Shown piece after piece: positions 1 through 9,599 of a DNA stretch of 64,000 bases. The notes under the pieces were generated by a model that was given only the letters and a program-made list of their open reading frames with translations, had not been told where the DNA came from and made no database searches. How positions within the stretch are numbered: the stretch's first letter is position 1; every line of letters begins with the position of its first letter. Position numbers and translations under genes: made by a program. The stretch comes from Chelatococcus asaccharovorans (GTDB lineage Bacteria; Pseudomonadota; Alphaproteobacteria; Rhizobiales; Beijerinckiaceae). Location: positions 62,001 to 126,000 of the forward strand of contig NZ_QJJK01000006.1 of assembly GCF_003201475.1 (NCBI RefSeq), written 5' to 3'.

Positions 1-2
1 AA

Positions 3-2246
3 TTGATAGGTAGGTATGAGTGGAATTCTGTACAGGCCGGAAACGGGCGGCGAACGCGTGGGGATTGGACTGTGGTTCTGCCGCTCATCGGATACGCGGA
101 CCGCTTCAGTGCGAAGCCCGGAGAAACAGTCCGGTTCATGGTGAGCAGCCTCGCCAGTGAGCCCTACGTCGCCACGCTCGTCCGCCTCGTGTGCGCGGAT
201 CCCAATCCCGACGGCCCCGGCTCGGTCGAAGTTGATCTTTCAGCAGTTTTCCGGTCACAGTTTCCATCACGTCCGCAGACGACAGACGTCGGCTCCCGCG
301 CCAACGTAACAGCGACGACCTGCCCTTACAGCAGGGATGCAGGCGTCAGTGTGCTTGCGACTATCTGGCCAACGACGCCGCAGAAGGGCCTACAGGACAT
401 CATCAGTGTCCACGATGCCGCCGGGGGCTTTGCCCTCAGCCTCGGCGAGGGTGGCCGGCTACAGTTCCGCTGGGGGCGAGATGCCGTCGTACGTCTCCCG
501 ACAATACTGCGCCCACGGCGGTTCTACCGCGTTTGGGCGAGCTTCAGCCCGCTGCACGGTGTCCTGTCCATCGACCAACTCGATCTTGATACCGGCAAGA
601 GCGAACACGCGGAGATCGGACTGAGAGACGCTGCCGGTGAAGCAAGCGATGGGGTCGCGATCTCCATCGCCGCGGCCGCCGGCGGCACACCGCGGCATCA
701 CTATAATGGCAAGATCGAACGCCCCGCCATCGCGTCCGGAGGACTCACCGACGCGGAGGTGGAGCACTTCTTCAACAGAGGCGAACTGCCCCCGGCCAAG
801 ACCGTCGCCTGCTGGGATTTCTCGAGGGATATCCCTGGCACCATCGCTTACGACACGGGCCCAAACGGGCTTGATGCGCAACTGGTCAACCTGCCGGCGC
901 GCGCGATGCTGGGCTCGAACTGGTCAGGCCGCGAAATGAGCTGGCGCCACGCGCCCGACGAGTACGGCGCCATCCACTTTCACGACGACGATCTCGGCGA
1001 CGCTGGGTGGGAAGCAGACTTTAGCTGGACGGTGCCGGCCGACCTGGCAAGCGGGATTTACGCCATGCGGCTCGACGGCGGCGGACATCGCGACCATTTG
1101 GTGTTCGCCATCCGCCCCGCCGCGCCGACCGCGACGCTGGCCCTGCTTCTGCCCACGCTCACCTATCAAACCTATGCGAATTTCGCGCGCCCCGAAAACC
1201 CCGAGCTGCGCGAGCGCATCAGCGTGTGGGGCGTGGCCCAGAACATCGTTGCGGAACATCCGGAATACGGCCTATCGATGTATAACAAGCACAGCGACAC
1301 CAGTGGCGTGTGTCACGCATCGAGCAACAGGCCGTTGCTCGAACTGCGCCCCGGACAACTGCACACCTTCGATCCGAAGGGCTCCGGCCTGCTGCACTTC
1401 AATGCCGACCTGCACATCATCAAGTGGCTCGAAGACAACGGCATCGCCTATGACGTGCTGACCGACCACGACCTGCATCGCGAAGGCCCTGCGCTGCTCG
1501 CACCCTACCAGTGCGTGATGACGGGGTCGCACCCCGAGTATCACACGAGCGAGACGCTTGACGGGATCGAGCACTACGTGAAGGGTGGAGGCAATCTGAT
1601 CTATATGGGGGCCAACGGCTTCTACTGGCGCGTGTGCTTCCACCGCGACTTGCCCGACGTCATCGAGCTGCGCCGGGCCGAGGGTGGCGTGCGCAGCTGG
1701 GCCTCAGAGCCGGGCGAGTACTATCACGCCTTCGACGGCACCTATGGCGGCCTGTGGCGTCGCCTCAACCGCCCGCCGCAACGCCTTGTTGGCGTGGGCT
1801 TCAGCAGCCAGGGCGACTACTCGAGCTCCTATTACCGCCGCTCGGGCGCCTCCTACGGCGCCGATGCTGCGTGGCTCATGGACGGCATCGAGGACGAGAT
1901 CATTGGCGACTTCGGCTACTTCGCCGGTGGGGCCGCCGGGCTTGAGCTCGACCGCGCCGACCCGCTTCTCGGCACGCCCGACGGAGCCATCGTCATTGCC
2001 AGTTCAGAAGGTCATTCCGATGCCTTCAGGCCTGTCAACGAGGAGATGGAGACGCAGCATCCGCCGCGTCCGCTCCCCGAACTGATCCGTGCGGACGTCA
2101 CCTACTCGCAGAATGGCGCGGGACAGGTGTTCGCCGTCGGCTCGATGAATTTCGCCGGAAGCCTGCTGTGGAATGGCGGGGACAACAACGTATCGCGGCT
2201 GCTGCTCAATGTGCTCGGCCGCTTCAATCAGGGGAAAGGACTCTGA
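3..2246 (+). CDS. N,N-dimethylformamidase-type large subunit, 5' end at window edge
   Basis: Homologue of the large subunit of N,N-dimethylformamidase, an iron amidohydrolase that splits formamides into formate and an amine. The first ~300 residues look like a ConA/laminin-G-type beta sandwich; residues ~375-700 form the catalytic domain, with LPTLTYQTYANF (383-394), MYNKHSD (426-432) and GSHPEYH (508-514). In the characterised enzyme iron is held by two Tyr and one Glu; Tyr388 or Tyr391, Tyr427 and Glu512 are my candidates by motif position, not by alignment. The 747 residues are near the family length (~760). The frame is open to the window edge and only a TTG is available as start, so the true start may lie outside. 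No small-subunit gene (~130 aa) is visible; it could lie upstream. The dipeptide importer starts 1 bp downstream, so the substrate may be an imported amide. The exact substrate is unknown. Confidence 0.8.
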   Translation: MIGRYEWNSVQAGNGRRTRGDWTVVLPLIGYADRFSAKPGETVRFMVSSLASEPYVATLVRLVCADPNPDGPGSVEVDLSAVFRSQFPSRPQTTDVGSRANVTATTCPYSRDAGVSVLATIWPTTPQKGLQDIISVHDAAGGFALSLGEGGRLQFRWGRDAVVRLPTILRPRRFYRVWASFSPLHGVLSIDQLDLDTGKSEHAEIGLRDAAGEASDGVAISIAAAAGGTPRHHYNGKIERPAIASGGLTDAEVEHFFNRGELPPAKTVACWDFSRDIPGTIAYDTGPNGLDAQLVNLPARAMLGSNWSGREMSWRHAPDEYGAIHFHDDDLGDAGWEADFSWTVPADLASGIYAMRLDGGGHRDHLVFAIRPAAPTATLALLLPTLTYQTYANFARPENPELRERISVWGVAQNIVAEHPEYGLSMYNKHSDTSGVCHASSNRPLLELRPGQLHTFDPKGSGLLHFNADLHIIKWLEDNGIAYDVLTDHDLHREGPALLAPYQCVMTGSHPEYHTSETLDGIEHYVKGGGNLIYMGANGFYWRVCFHRDLPDVIELRRAEGGVRSWASEPGEYYHAFDGTYGGLWRRLNRPPQRLVGVGFSSQGDYSSSYYRRSGASYGADAAWLMDGIEDEIIGDFGYFAGGAAGLELDRADPLLGTPDGAIVIASSEGHSDAFRPVNEEMETQHPPRPLPELIRADVTYSQNGAGQVFAVGSMNFAGSLLWNGGDNNVSRLLLNVLGRFNQGKGL

Positions 2247-2247
2247 C

Positions 2248-3807
2248 GTGAGACTGAAGTCGCTCGTATTCGCTGTCCTACTCTGTGCCTTCAGCGGCCA
2301 TTTGGCGGCCGCGCAGGACATCGCCGTCGCCGTACCGGTCGAGGCGGCATCCATCGATCCCAACTACGCCGTGCAGCCGCACACCGCCACCATCAGCCTT
2401 CATATCTTCGACGCGCTCATCCGCCGCAGCCTTGATGGCAAGCTGGAGCCGGGCCTTGCAACGTCGTGGACCTCCATCGGCGACAAGACGTGGGAATTCA
2501 AGCTGCGTGACGGCGTGACATTCCAGGATGGCTCGCCCTTAACGGCGGACGACGTTGTGGCCACGGTCAAGCGCATCGGTTCTCTGCCCTCGCCACTGCT
2601 GCGTTTCACCTTCTACACCGGCAAGATCGCCAACGCGGTCGCAGTCGATCCGACCACGGTGCGTTTCGAGACGACTGAGCCCGATCCGGTGCTGCCGACC
2701 AAGCTCAGCTTCGTGTACATCGTGAAGAAGGAATGCGAGGCGGTCCCCACCGAGGAGTTCGTCAAGAGCTGCATGGTCGGCACAGGCGCCTACTCCTTCG
2801 TCAAGCAGATCCCCGGCGAGTCCATCGAGGTTGCGCGCTACGACGGTCACTGGGCCGGCACGGGCGGCTTCGACAAGATCACCTTCCGCGTGATGGCGAA
2901 CGGGTCGGCACGTACCGCGGCCATTCTGGGCGGCGACATTGATGTAAACTCCCGCCAGGACTCCATCGACATCCGGCGCGTCGAAGATGACAAGTGCTGC
3001 TCCGTGTTCACCGCGGGTGAAGACCGCAACATCTCGATCGCCTTCAACTTCTCGCCGGCGGCAACGGGCTTCGCCAAGAAGGACGGCTCGCCGCTTACCG
3101 TGAACCCGTTCCTTGACCTGCGCGTGCGTCAGGCCGTGGCCCTCGCCATCGACTCCAATGCAATCGTTTCGCGCATCCTCGACAATGTCGCGGTTCGCGA
3201 AGGTCAGCCCTACCCGTCCGAGTATCCGGGCGGCAGCGCCAATCTGCCACCAATCGAGCCCAATCTCGCCAAGGCGCGCCAACTGATGGCGGAAGCCGGA
3301 TATCCCAACGGGTTTCAGACGCGCATGATCTGCACCTCGGGCGCCCAGGTTCGCGACGTCGATATCTGCCAGGCGGTAGCCTCCATGTCCGCACAGCTCG
3401 GTATCGCAGTGACCATCGAGGCCCTGCCCGCCAACCTGTACTCGGTCGAACGCGCCAAGGGCAATTTCGGCATGGCTTACTGGACGGTTGGCACGGGCAT
3501 GGGAGAACTGCTGAACGCTGCTCTGTTCAGCATTCATACGCCGAACAAGGAGCGCGCGTATGGCGGTGTCAACTACACTGGCTACAGCAATCCCGACGTC
3601 GACGCTCTGCTCGAAAAGGCATCGGTGACGTTCGACGAGCAGACCCGCTACGGTCTTGTCGCCAAGGCGATCGAGACGGCCATGGCCGACCGGGTGGTTG
3701 TCCCCATTGCCCGCCAGATGATCATCTCCTCCGTACGCGGCGATCTACGTTACAGCCCCCGTGCGGATGGTATGTTCAACGCCCTCCACCTGGTCAAGGG
3801 CAAGTAA
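2248..3807 (+). CDS. Dipeptide/oligopeptide-type ABC importer, periplasmic binding protein (SBP_bac_5)
   Basis: Family 5 solute-binding protein of 519 residues. The N-terminus is a Sec signal peptide (hydrophobic stretch about residues 5-20, cleavage near AAA-QD). The body has the typical pattern: LATSWTSIGDKTWEFKLRDG near 80, DGSPLTADDVVATVKR near 100, and a VRQAVALAID segment near 295. The start is GTG 2248, placed 7 nt after AAAGGA (2235-2240); an earlier in-frame start lies inside the preceding gene and is rejected. It is the first gene of a five-gene importer and follows the amidohydrolase by 1 bp, so the two are surely co-transcribed. A Cys pair (KCC, about 250) is unusual for the family. 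Ligand unknown; a peptide or amide is likely. Confidence 0.9.
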   Translation: MRLKSLVFAVLLCAFSGHLAAAQDIAVAVPVEAASIDPNYAVQPHTATISLHIFDALIRRSLDGKLEPGLATSWTSIGDKTWEFKLRDGVTFQDGSPLTADDVVATVKRIGSLPSPLLRFTFYTGKIANAVAVDPTTVRFETTEPDPVLPTKLSFVYIVKKECEAVPTEEFVKSCMVGTGAYSFVKQIPGESIEVARYDGHWAGTGGFDKITFRVMANGSARTAAILGGDIDVNSRQDSIDIRRVEDDKCCSVFTAGEDRNISIAFNFSPAATGFAKKDGSPLTVNPFLDLRVRQAVALAIDSNAIVSRILDNVAVREGQPYPSEYPGGSANLPPIEPNLAKARQLMAEAGYPNGFQTRMICTSGAQVRDVDICQAVASMSAQLGIAVTIEALPANLYSVERAKGNFGMAYWTVGTGMGELLNAALFSIHTPNKERAYGGVNYTGYSNPDVDALLEKASVTFDEQTRYGLVAKAIETAMADRVVVPIARQMIISSVRGDLRYSPRADGMFNALHLVKGK

Positions 3808-3838
3808 CCCTCGCTTCCTCCCCAACGTCAGGGCCGAG

Positions 3839-4822
3839 ATGATCTCGTTTCTAGCCAAACGCATCATGCAGGCCGTCGCCGTTGTTTTGGCGACGGCTAG
3901 CATGGTCTTCTTCGCAGTATTCATCATCGGCGATCCCGCCCAGCTGCTTTACAGCCAGAACGCCTCGGCGGCCGAGGTCGAGGCCGCGCGGCGGTATCTT
4001 GGTCTCGATCTGCCGCTCTATCAGCAGTACTTCAATTTCATGGGCGGGCTGCTGCACGGCGATCTTGGCCGCTCTTTCGTCTATGGGAAGCCGGCGCTGG
4101 GCGTCATCCTGCAGCGGCTTCCCGCGACTCTGGAGCTGGCCTTTGCATCCGTCGTACTCGCGGTCGTGGTGGGGCTGCCGCTGGGGCTCTATTGCGGGCT
4201 CAATCCTCGCACCATCCGCTCGCGCCTGATCATGGCAGTGTCTGCGCTTGGCGTCAGCCTTCCCACGTTCTGGATCGGCATCATCATCATGCTCGCCTTC
4301 GCGGTGAACCTTCGGCTGCTGCCGACCGGCGGTCGCGGCAACACGCTCACCGTGCTGGGCGTTCCGTGGAGCTTTCTGACGATAGACGGTCTGCGCCACC
4401 TGCTGCTGCCCGCCGCCAGCCTCGCCCTGTGGCAGGCGTCGCTGATACTCAGGCTCACGCGCGCCGGTACCGAGGAGGTGTTGCGCCAGGACTATGTCCG
4501 CTTCGCTCGGGCCAAGGGGATCGCACCCGGTCGCATCCTGTGGGTGCATGTACTCAAGAACGTATTGGCGCCCGTCGTCACCATGGTCGGCTTGTCACTG
4601 GGCGGGACGATCGCGTTTTCGATCGTCACCGAAAGCATCTTCAGTTGGCCCGGCGCGGGCAAGCTTTTGATCGACTCCATCTACGCGTTCGATCGCCCCA
4701 TCGTGGTCGCTTATCTGATGCTTGCCGTCACGATCTTCGTGCTGATCAACACCTTCGTCGACCTGATCTACGCCGCGATCGACCCACGCGTCACACTGGG
4801 CGCTGCCGACTCGGGGAGCTGA
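3839..4822 (+). CDS. ABC importer permease, DppB type
   Basis: Inner-membrane permease of the dipeptide/nickel/oligopeptide group, 327 residues. It begins with the DppB hallmark of one N-terminal membrane helix (about 8-30), then a periplasmic loop containing LGLDLPLYQQYFNFMGGLLHG, then five more helices. The EAA loop that contacts the ATPase reads YVRFARAKGI, followed by VLKNVLAPVVT (about 225-255). ATG 3839 (MISFLAKR) is chosen because the family starts almost exactly there; longer upstream readings overlap the binding-protein gene. Stop and next start are 1 bp apart. The partner is the DppC-type permease that follows. Confidence 0.9.
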   Translation: MISFLAKRIMQAVAVVLATASMVFFAVFIIGDPAQLLYSQNASAAEVEAARRYLGLDLPLYQQYFNFMGGLLHGDLGRSFVYGKPALGVILQRLPATLELAFASVVLAVVVGLPLGLYCGLNPRTIRSRLIMAVSALGVSLPTFWIGIIIMLAFAVNLRLLPTGGRGNTLTVLGVPWSFLTIDGLRHLLLPAASLALWQASLILRLTRAGTEEVLRQDYVRFARAKGIAPGRILWVHVLKNVLAPVVTMVGLSLGGTIAFSIVTESIFSWPGAGKLLIDSIYAFDRPIVVAYLMLAVTIFVLINTFVDLIYAAIDPRVTLGAADSGS

Positions 4823-4823
4823 C

Positions 4824-5744
4824 ATGATCGAGCAGACCGATACCGCAGCGCTCACGCTGCCGCCCAACCCGGCAAGACGGCCGGTCTACGAGGACCTGTT
4901 GGATTTCCTGAGGGACCCTGTCGCGGCCGTCGCTGCGTTCGTGTTCCTGGTGATCATCATGTTGGCGATCGCCGCGCCGTGGATCGCGCCACAGAATCCG
5001 TACGACCTCGCCTCGCTCAACATCCTCAATTCCGGCCTGCCGCCTGGCTCGAGCAGCCTGACGGGAGGCGTGTACCTGCTGGGCACGGACTCCCAGGGCC
5101 GCGATCTGCTTAGCGCAATGCTCTACGGCTTGGGGATCAGCCTGGCGGTGCCGTTCGCGAGCGTGTTGATCGCGCTCGTGGTGGGCGTAACCGTCGGCCT
5201 TGTCGCCGCCTATAGCGGTGGACGGCTCGACACGCTGCTGATGCGCCTCGTGGATTTCCAACTCGGATTTCCGCCCGTGCTGCTCGCGCTTGTCATCCTC
5301 GCTGTCTCCGGTCCTGGTCTCGGGAAGACGACACTGGCTCTCGCCACCGCGTACTGGGCGGTGTTCGCGCGGCTCGTACGGGGCGCGGCGCAGTCCGAAC
5401 GACAGAAGGAGTATGTCGTTGCGGCCCGATGCCTGGCCATACCGGCGCACCGCATCATGTTCCGGCACATCCTGCCCAACGTCATCTCCCCGCTGATCGT
5501 CGTCGGCGCGCTCGAATGGGGAGCCTGCGTCTCGCTCGAGGCGACCTTGTCGTTCCTGGGGCTCGGGAGCCCCATCACGCGGCCGTCGCTCGGCATGCTC
5601 ATCGCGAACGGCCTCTCCTACATCATGGCCGGGCGCTACTGGGTGAGCATCTATCCGGGGATCCTGCTCATGAGCGTGGTGCTGTGTATCAATATTCTCG
5701 GCGATCGGCTTCGCGAATGTCTCAATCCACGGTTCAAAGCGTGA
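4824..5744 (+). CDS. ABC importer permease, DppC type
   Basis: Second permease of the dipeptide-type importer, 306 residues. It has the DppC layout: a cytoplasmic N-terminus, one helix (~35-60), the motif LLGTDSQGRDLLSAMLYG (about 87-104), then five helices. The EAA loop reads EYVVAARCLAIPAHRIMFRH (about 195-214). The start ATG 4824 lies 1 bp after the upstream stop. The last bases overlap the next ATPase gene, which argues for translational coupling within the operon. It should pair with the DppB-type permease to form the channel. Confidence 0.9.
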   Translation: MIEQTDTAALTLPPNPARRPVYEDLLDFLRDPVAAVAAFVFLVIIMLAIAAPWIAPQNPYDLASLNILNSGLPPGSSSLTGGVYLLGTDSQGRDLLSAMLYGLGISLAVPFASVLIALVVGVTVGLVAAYSGGRLDTLLMRLVDFQLGFPPVLLALVILAVSGPGLGKTTLALATAYWAVFARLVRGAAQSERQKEYVVAARCLAIPAHRIMFRHILPNVISPLIVVGALEWGACVSLEATLSFLGLGSPITRPSLGMLIANGLSYIMAGRYWVSIYPGILLMSVVLCINILGDRLRECLNPRFKA

Positions 5745-6736
5745 GCGAACCTGATCCCATTCTGGTCGTCAGTGACCTGAATGTCTCCCTTGCCTCGGGC
5801 AAGCGGATGACCCCGATCCTGCGCGAGGTGAGCTTCGCGCTCAGGCCGGGAGAAATCCTGGGGATCGTCGGAGAGTCCGGCTCAGGCAAATCGCTGACCG
5901 CCTCCGCGATCATGGGCCTGCTCGAGCCGCCTGTCCGCATCGTTTCCGGCGCAGTCGCGTTCAAGGGGCGCGATCTTGCGGCGCTCGACGAAAAGGCTGT
6001 GCGCGCCATACGCGGCAATGAGATCGCGATGGTCTTCCAGGACCCCGCGATGTCGCTCAATCCGCTGTTGCGGATTGAAACCCAGATGGTGGAGTCGATT
6101 GTCGCGCATGATCGTGGCTGTTCCCGTCATGCAGCGCGCGAACGCGCGCGGGCCGCACTGGAGACCGTCGGCGTACCGGCCGCGGCCAAGCGGCTTCGCG
6201 CGTATCCGCATGAGCTATCGGGGGGCATGCGCCAACGTGTTTCTATCGCGATCGCCATGCTGCACAGTCCCGCCGTCATCATCGCTGACGAGCCGACGAC
6301 TGCCCTCGACGTGACGATTCAGGCGCAGATCCTCGATGAGATGACGCAACTTTGCCGCAAGAACGGGACGGCATTGATCTGGATCAGCCACGACCTGTCG
6401 CTGCTGTCGAGCTTTGCCGACCGTATCTGCGTCATGTATGCGGGCCGAGTGATCGAAAGTGGGCCCTGTGGCGAGGTCATTGGCGCCCCCCGCCACCCCT
6501 ACTCGCGCGGCCTCATACTCTCGGTGCCTGCAATGGCGCGCGCCGGAAAAGACATCGAGCCGATCCCTGGATATCCGCCCCGTGTGGGGATGGTCCCGTC
6601 AGGATGCGCCTTCCGGCCGCGCTGCCACCGGGCAAGCCCCGCCTGCGCGGTGCAGCCACCGCTGCAGACCGTTGCGTCGCAGCAATCTGCGGCGTGCTTT
6701 CACCCGTTCGATGACAAACTGCAGGTTCCCGCATGA
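5717..6736 (+). CDS. ABC importer ATPase, DppD type
   Basis: Nucleotide-binding subunit of the dipeptide-type importer. Walker A is GESGSGKS, the signature is LSGGMRQR, Walker B runs into VIIADEPTTALD, and the H-loop is WISHD. The C-terminal oligopeptide/dipeptide extension has the family Cys motif (CAFRPRCHRASPAC), which in relatives binds an iron-sulfur cluster. ATG 5717 gives 339 residues and overlaps the permease by 28 bp; GTG 5741 would give 331 residues and the common 4-bp GTGA overlap. Neither has a strong ribosome site, so the start is open. The stop overlaps the next gene as ATGA. Confidence 0.9.
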   Translation: MSQSTVQSVSEPDPILVVSDLNVSLASGKRMTPILREVSFALRPGEILGIVGESGSGKSLTASAIMGLLEPPVRIVSGAVAFKGRDLAALDEKAVRAIRGNEIAMVFQDPAMSLNPLLRIETQMVESIVAHDRGCSRHAARERARAALETVGVPAAAKRLRAYPHELSGGMRQRVSIAIAMLHSPAVIIADEPTTALDVTIQAQILDEMTQLCRKNGTALIWISHDLSLLSSFADRICVMYAGRVIESGPCGEVIGAPRHPYSRGLILSVPAMARAGKDIEPIPGYPPRVGMVPSGCAFRPRCHRASPACAVQPPLQTVASQQSAACFHPFDDKLQVPA

Positions 6737-7740
6737 CGATGCAGATTTCAGCGACCGCCATCGTGAAGCGCTACGGATCGCAGCCAGGGCCCCTGACGCG
6801 TCTCGCTGGTCGCCTCAATTTTACGGTGGAGCCCAAGCTTGTGCAGGCCCTCAATGGCGTGTCGATCGACGTGCGTCCGGGAGAGGTGCTCGGCATTGTC
6901 GGCGAGTCCGGATGCGGAAAGTCTACCCTCGGCCGGGTTCTCGCCGGTCTGGAATCGCCTGATGAGGGCAGCCTCACATATGAAGGCCGGACGCTCGCCG
7001 AACTTGATCGGCGAGAACGCAAGACGGTGCAGCTGGCGAGCCAGGTGATCTTTCAGGATCCCTGGGCCAGCCTGAACCCGCGTTGGCGGATCAGACAGAT
7101 CATAGGCGAGGCCCCGCTGGTGCATGGTCTGGTGGAGCGGCGCGATCTTGCGCGGCACGTCACGGCGATGCTGACACAGGTTGGCCTGACAGAGGACTAC
7201 CTCGACCGCTTTCCGCATGAACTGTCGGGGGGACAGCGGCAGCGTGTCGGCATCGCACGCGCATTGGCCGTCTCGCCCCGAACGCTGATTTGCGACGAAT
7301 CCGTCTCAGCGCTCGACGTTTCTATCCAGGCGCAGATCCTGAGACTGTTTCGCCGGCTGCGCAATGATTTGGGCATCTCGCTGGTCTTCATCAGTCACGA
7401 CCTCAGCGTCGTGCACAATCTCTCGGATCGCATCGCGGTGATGTATCTTGGCAGGATCGTCGAGATCGGAACGGCGCAACAGATCTACGAGGCGCCCAGT
7501 CATCCGTACACGCAGGCGCTCATCGCCGACGCACCGCGACTGTCAACGCAGCGACGCTCGTTCTCGGTCATTCGCGGCGAGTTACCCTCGCCCTATGCTC
7601 CACCGAGTGGATGCGCGTTCCACACTCGCTGTCCCAAGGCGTTCGAGCGGTGCAGGCTGGACGTGCCGGCGACGATCGCCACGGAACCCGGGCGGACCGT
7701 CGCCTGCCACCTCTACGAGGAGGCCACTATTCCAGCCTGA
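6733..7740 (+). CDS. ABC importer ATPase, DppF type
   Basis: Second ATPase of the importer, 335 residues. Walker A GESGCGKS, signature LSGGQRQR, Walker B LICDESVSALD (DES in place of the usual DEP; the catalytic Glu is kept), and the switch VFISHDLSV. It has the oligopeptide C-terminal motif with Cys (CAFHTRCPKAFERC). A 20-residue insertion between the N-terminus and Walker A, including RLAGRLNFTVEPKLVQALNG, is common in DppF proteins. It starts in an ATGA overlap with DppD and completes the five-gene set. Its 3' end overlaps the converging GNAT gene by 14 bp. Confidence 0.9.
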   Translation: MTMQISATAIVKRYGSQPGPLTRLAGRLNFTVEPKLVQALNGVSIDVRPGEVLGIVGESGCGKSTLGRVLAGLESPDEGSLTYEGRTLAELDRRERKTVQLASQVIFQDPWASLNPRWRIRQIIGEAPLVHGLVERRDLARHVTAMLTQVGLTEDYLDRFPHELSGGQRQRVGIARALAVSPRTLICDESVSALDVSIQAQILRLFRRLRNDLGISLVFISHDLSVVHNLSDRIAVMYLGRIVEIGTAQQIYEAPSHPYTQALIADAPRLSTQRRSFSVIRGELPSPYAPPSGCAFHTRCPKAFERCRLDVPATIATEPGRTVACHLYEEATIPA

Positions 7741-8224
7741 CGCGGGCCATCGTCAGCAGGTCCGCATAGGACCCGAGCTTCAGCGAGGCGGCTCGTGCCA
7801 CGCCCTCGCGCTCGAAACCAAAACGCTCATAGAGTGCGATTGCGGATGGATTGTCGGTGAATACAGTCAATTCCAGGCGCACGATGTTGAGCCAGTTGTC
7901 GGTCAGTTCGAGCATGGCTGCGACAAGGGCCTTTCCGACGCCCTTGCCATGGTAATCCGAATGCACGCTGATGCCAAAACTGGCGACGTGCTTGCGTCGC
8001 GGCGAACTGTTGGTGAGGATGCCCAGGTGGCCGACCGTCCTTCCGTCGACTTCGGCTACGAGTTCGACGGAATTTGGATCGCGCTGCCGGTAGAACGTTC
8101 CCCAGAAGTTCGCCGTCCCGAACGGCAGCTGCGATGTCTGGAGGACCACGGCCGGATCGGCATAGATCTCTCCGATTGCGGGAAAGTCACTCTCGACGGG
8201 ACGGCGAATGACGATGTCGCTCAA
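7727..8224 (-). CDS. GNAT family N-acetyltransferase
   Basis: A 165-residue GNAT acetyltransferase that uses acetyl-CoA to acylate an amine. The acetyl-CoA loop HGKGVGKALVAAML (about 90-103) matches the family Q/RxxGxG/A motif, and the typical ending NPSAIALYERFGFEREG lies at about 124-140. It resembles the YhhY / RimJ-like single-domain group. The start is TTG 8224, in a 4-bp TTGA overlap with the stop of the M24 peptidase, so the two genes form one unit. Its job next to an amidase and a peptide importer could be detoxifying or processing amines released by them; that is inference. Confidence 0.85.
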   Translation of the reverse strand: MSDIVIRRPVESDFPAIGEIYADPAVVLQTSQLPFGTANFWGTFYRQRDPNSVELVAEVDGRTVGHLGILTNSSPRRKHVASFGISVHSDYHGKGVGKALVAAMLELTDNWLNIVRLELTVFTDNPSAIALYERFGFEREGVARAASLKLGSYADLLTMARVRLE

Positions 8225-9339
8225 CTCTTTGCCTCATGGACTGTTCGCGGCAGGGACGAGAGTATCTCCGCCCTGCCATTTCTGATGATGACGATTTCCT
8301 CCAGTCGGATGCCGAACCGATCTGGGAGATATATGCCCGGCTCGATCGAGAACACATTGCCCTCGGTCAGCACGGCGTCTGAAGTTGCAGCTATGTAAGG
8401 AGGCTCATGGAGGTCGAAGCCCATCCCATGTCCGGTGCGATGGGAAAAGTTCGGGCCGTAACCTGCCGCCTCGATGACTGCACGGGCGGCGCGATCGACA
8501 TCGCGCGCCCGTGCACCGGCAACGGCCGCGTCGAGGGCTGCCCGGACTGCCCGATCTACGACAGCGTGAACATCCATGAAGCCCCGTGGTGCGGCACCGA
8601 TCGTCGCAACGCGTGTCATGTCGCTGGGATACCAGTCGAGGCGGGCGCCAATGTCGATCAGGACGGCGCCGTTCGGTGCCAGCCTGCTGTGACCGGTGTA
8701 ATGGTGCGGGAATGCTCCGTTGCCGTCGAAGCAGACACTGATGAATTCGGGGTGCGCTCCGTGTTCGATGAACGCTTGCCGAATGGCGTCCGCGACATCG
8801 AGTTCGCTGACCCCGACCGCCAGCGCCGCGAACCCGGCGCGCATGGCGGCGTCGTTCACGCATGCGCTGGCAACGAGCGCTGCGTATTCCGCCGCGTCTT
8901 TGACAGCCCGGAGCGCGCCCACCGTGTTGGCGGCGAATGTTCGGCGAATACCCGGCAATGCGTCGAGAACCAGCAAGGCATGATCGGCTCGCATGGACTC
9001 GTCGATCGCCATGGTCAGGCCGCAGCGCTTGGCCCCGACGTCTTCGAGAAGCGCGTTGAGCGCGTCATGCGGTCCTTCTTCGTCCGTCCATGTAAAGAAC
9101 GGGAGCGATGTCTTGACGCGCGAGCTGTCGGCGTTGAGTGCCGGCATGAGAATTCCCGCACGCCTGGCCGACATGATGAGCATGACCGGCCGCTCGTCAC
9201 CGTGAGGCGACAGTCCTAGTAGCCATTGCATGTGCGAGGATGGCCCGATGACGACAATGTCCGTGCCAACCTTTTCCATGCGGGCGGCAAGGCGCGCGAG
9301 CCGCGAATTAACAGGAAACGCCTCGCCCGGTGCGATCAT
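8221..9339 (-). CDS. M24 family metallopeptidase (Xaa-Pro aminopeptidase-like)
   Basis: Pita-bread fold hydrolase of the Xaa-Pro aminopeptidase/creatinase group, 372 residues. An N-terminal creatinase-like domain (about 1-130) is followed by the catalytic domain. All five metal ligands are visible: the two Asp in DIGARLDWYPSDMTR, His in HRTGHGMGF, Glu in FSIEPGIY and Glu in IRLEEIV. ATG 9339 (MIAPGEAF) is preferred because AGGGAAGG lies just upstream; readings from 9354 or 9357 would run through that ribosome site. It is co-transcribed with the GNAT gene and converges on the importer, suggesting that imported peptides or amides are processed here. Confidence 0.85.
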   Translation of the reverse strand: MIAPGEAFPVNSRLARLAARMEKVGTDIVVIGPSSHMQWLLGLSPHGDERPVMLIMSARRAGILMPALNADSSRVKTSLPFFTWTDEEGPHDALNALLEDVGAKRCGLTMAIDESMRADHALLVLDALPGIRRTFAANTVGALRAVKDAAEYAALVASACVNDAAMRAGFAALAVGVSELDVADAIRQAFIEHGAHPEFISVCFDGNGAFPHHYTGHSRLAPNGAVLIDIGARLDWYPSDMTRVATIGAAPRGFMDVHAVVDRAVRAALDAAVAGARARDVDRAARAVIEAAGYGPNFSHRTGHGMGFDLHEPPYIAATSDAVLTEGNVFSIEPGIYLPDRFGIRLEEIVIIRNGRAEILSSLPRTVHEAKS

Positions 9340-9599
9340 GCGACCTTCCCTCATCAAAAGCTCGCGCTATCGCCGACCAATCAACAACCTGCGCCGCCTT
9401 GCAGCACTGGCACCTTTATAACCCACGTGGGCAGCACTTGATAGCGGCCATTTTATCCCAAGATTAAAAAATTTTACCTCCGCACGTCACTGCACCGCGT
9501 GACCGTGGCGCTCCCGTGAAGAATCTGGCCCATAGCGCATCCCTCTCTGACGGCGATAACGTTACGCCATCACACTGTGGGACTAAACACTTGCGGAAA
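9340..9599. other. Intergenic region upstream of the M24 gene
   Basis: About 260 bp without a recognisable gene. It holds the promoter region of the leftward M24-GNAT unit and an AT-rich patch near 9455-9475; no operator or terminator is convincing. Confidence 0.4.
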
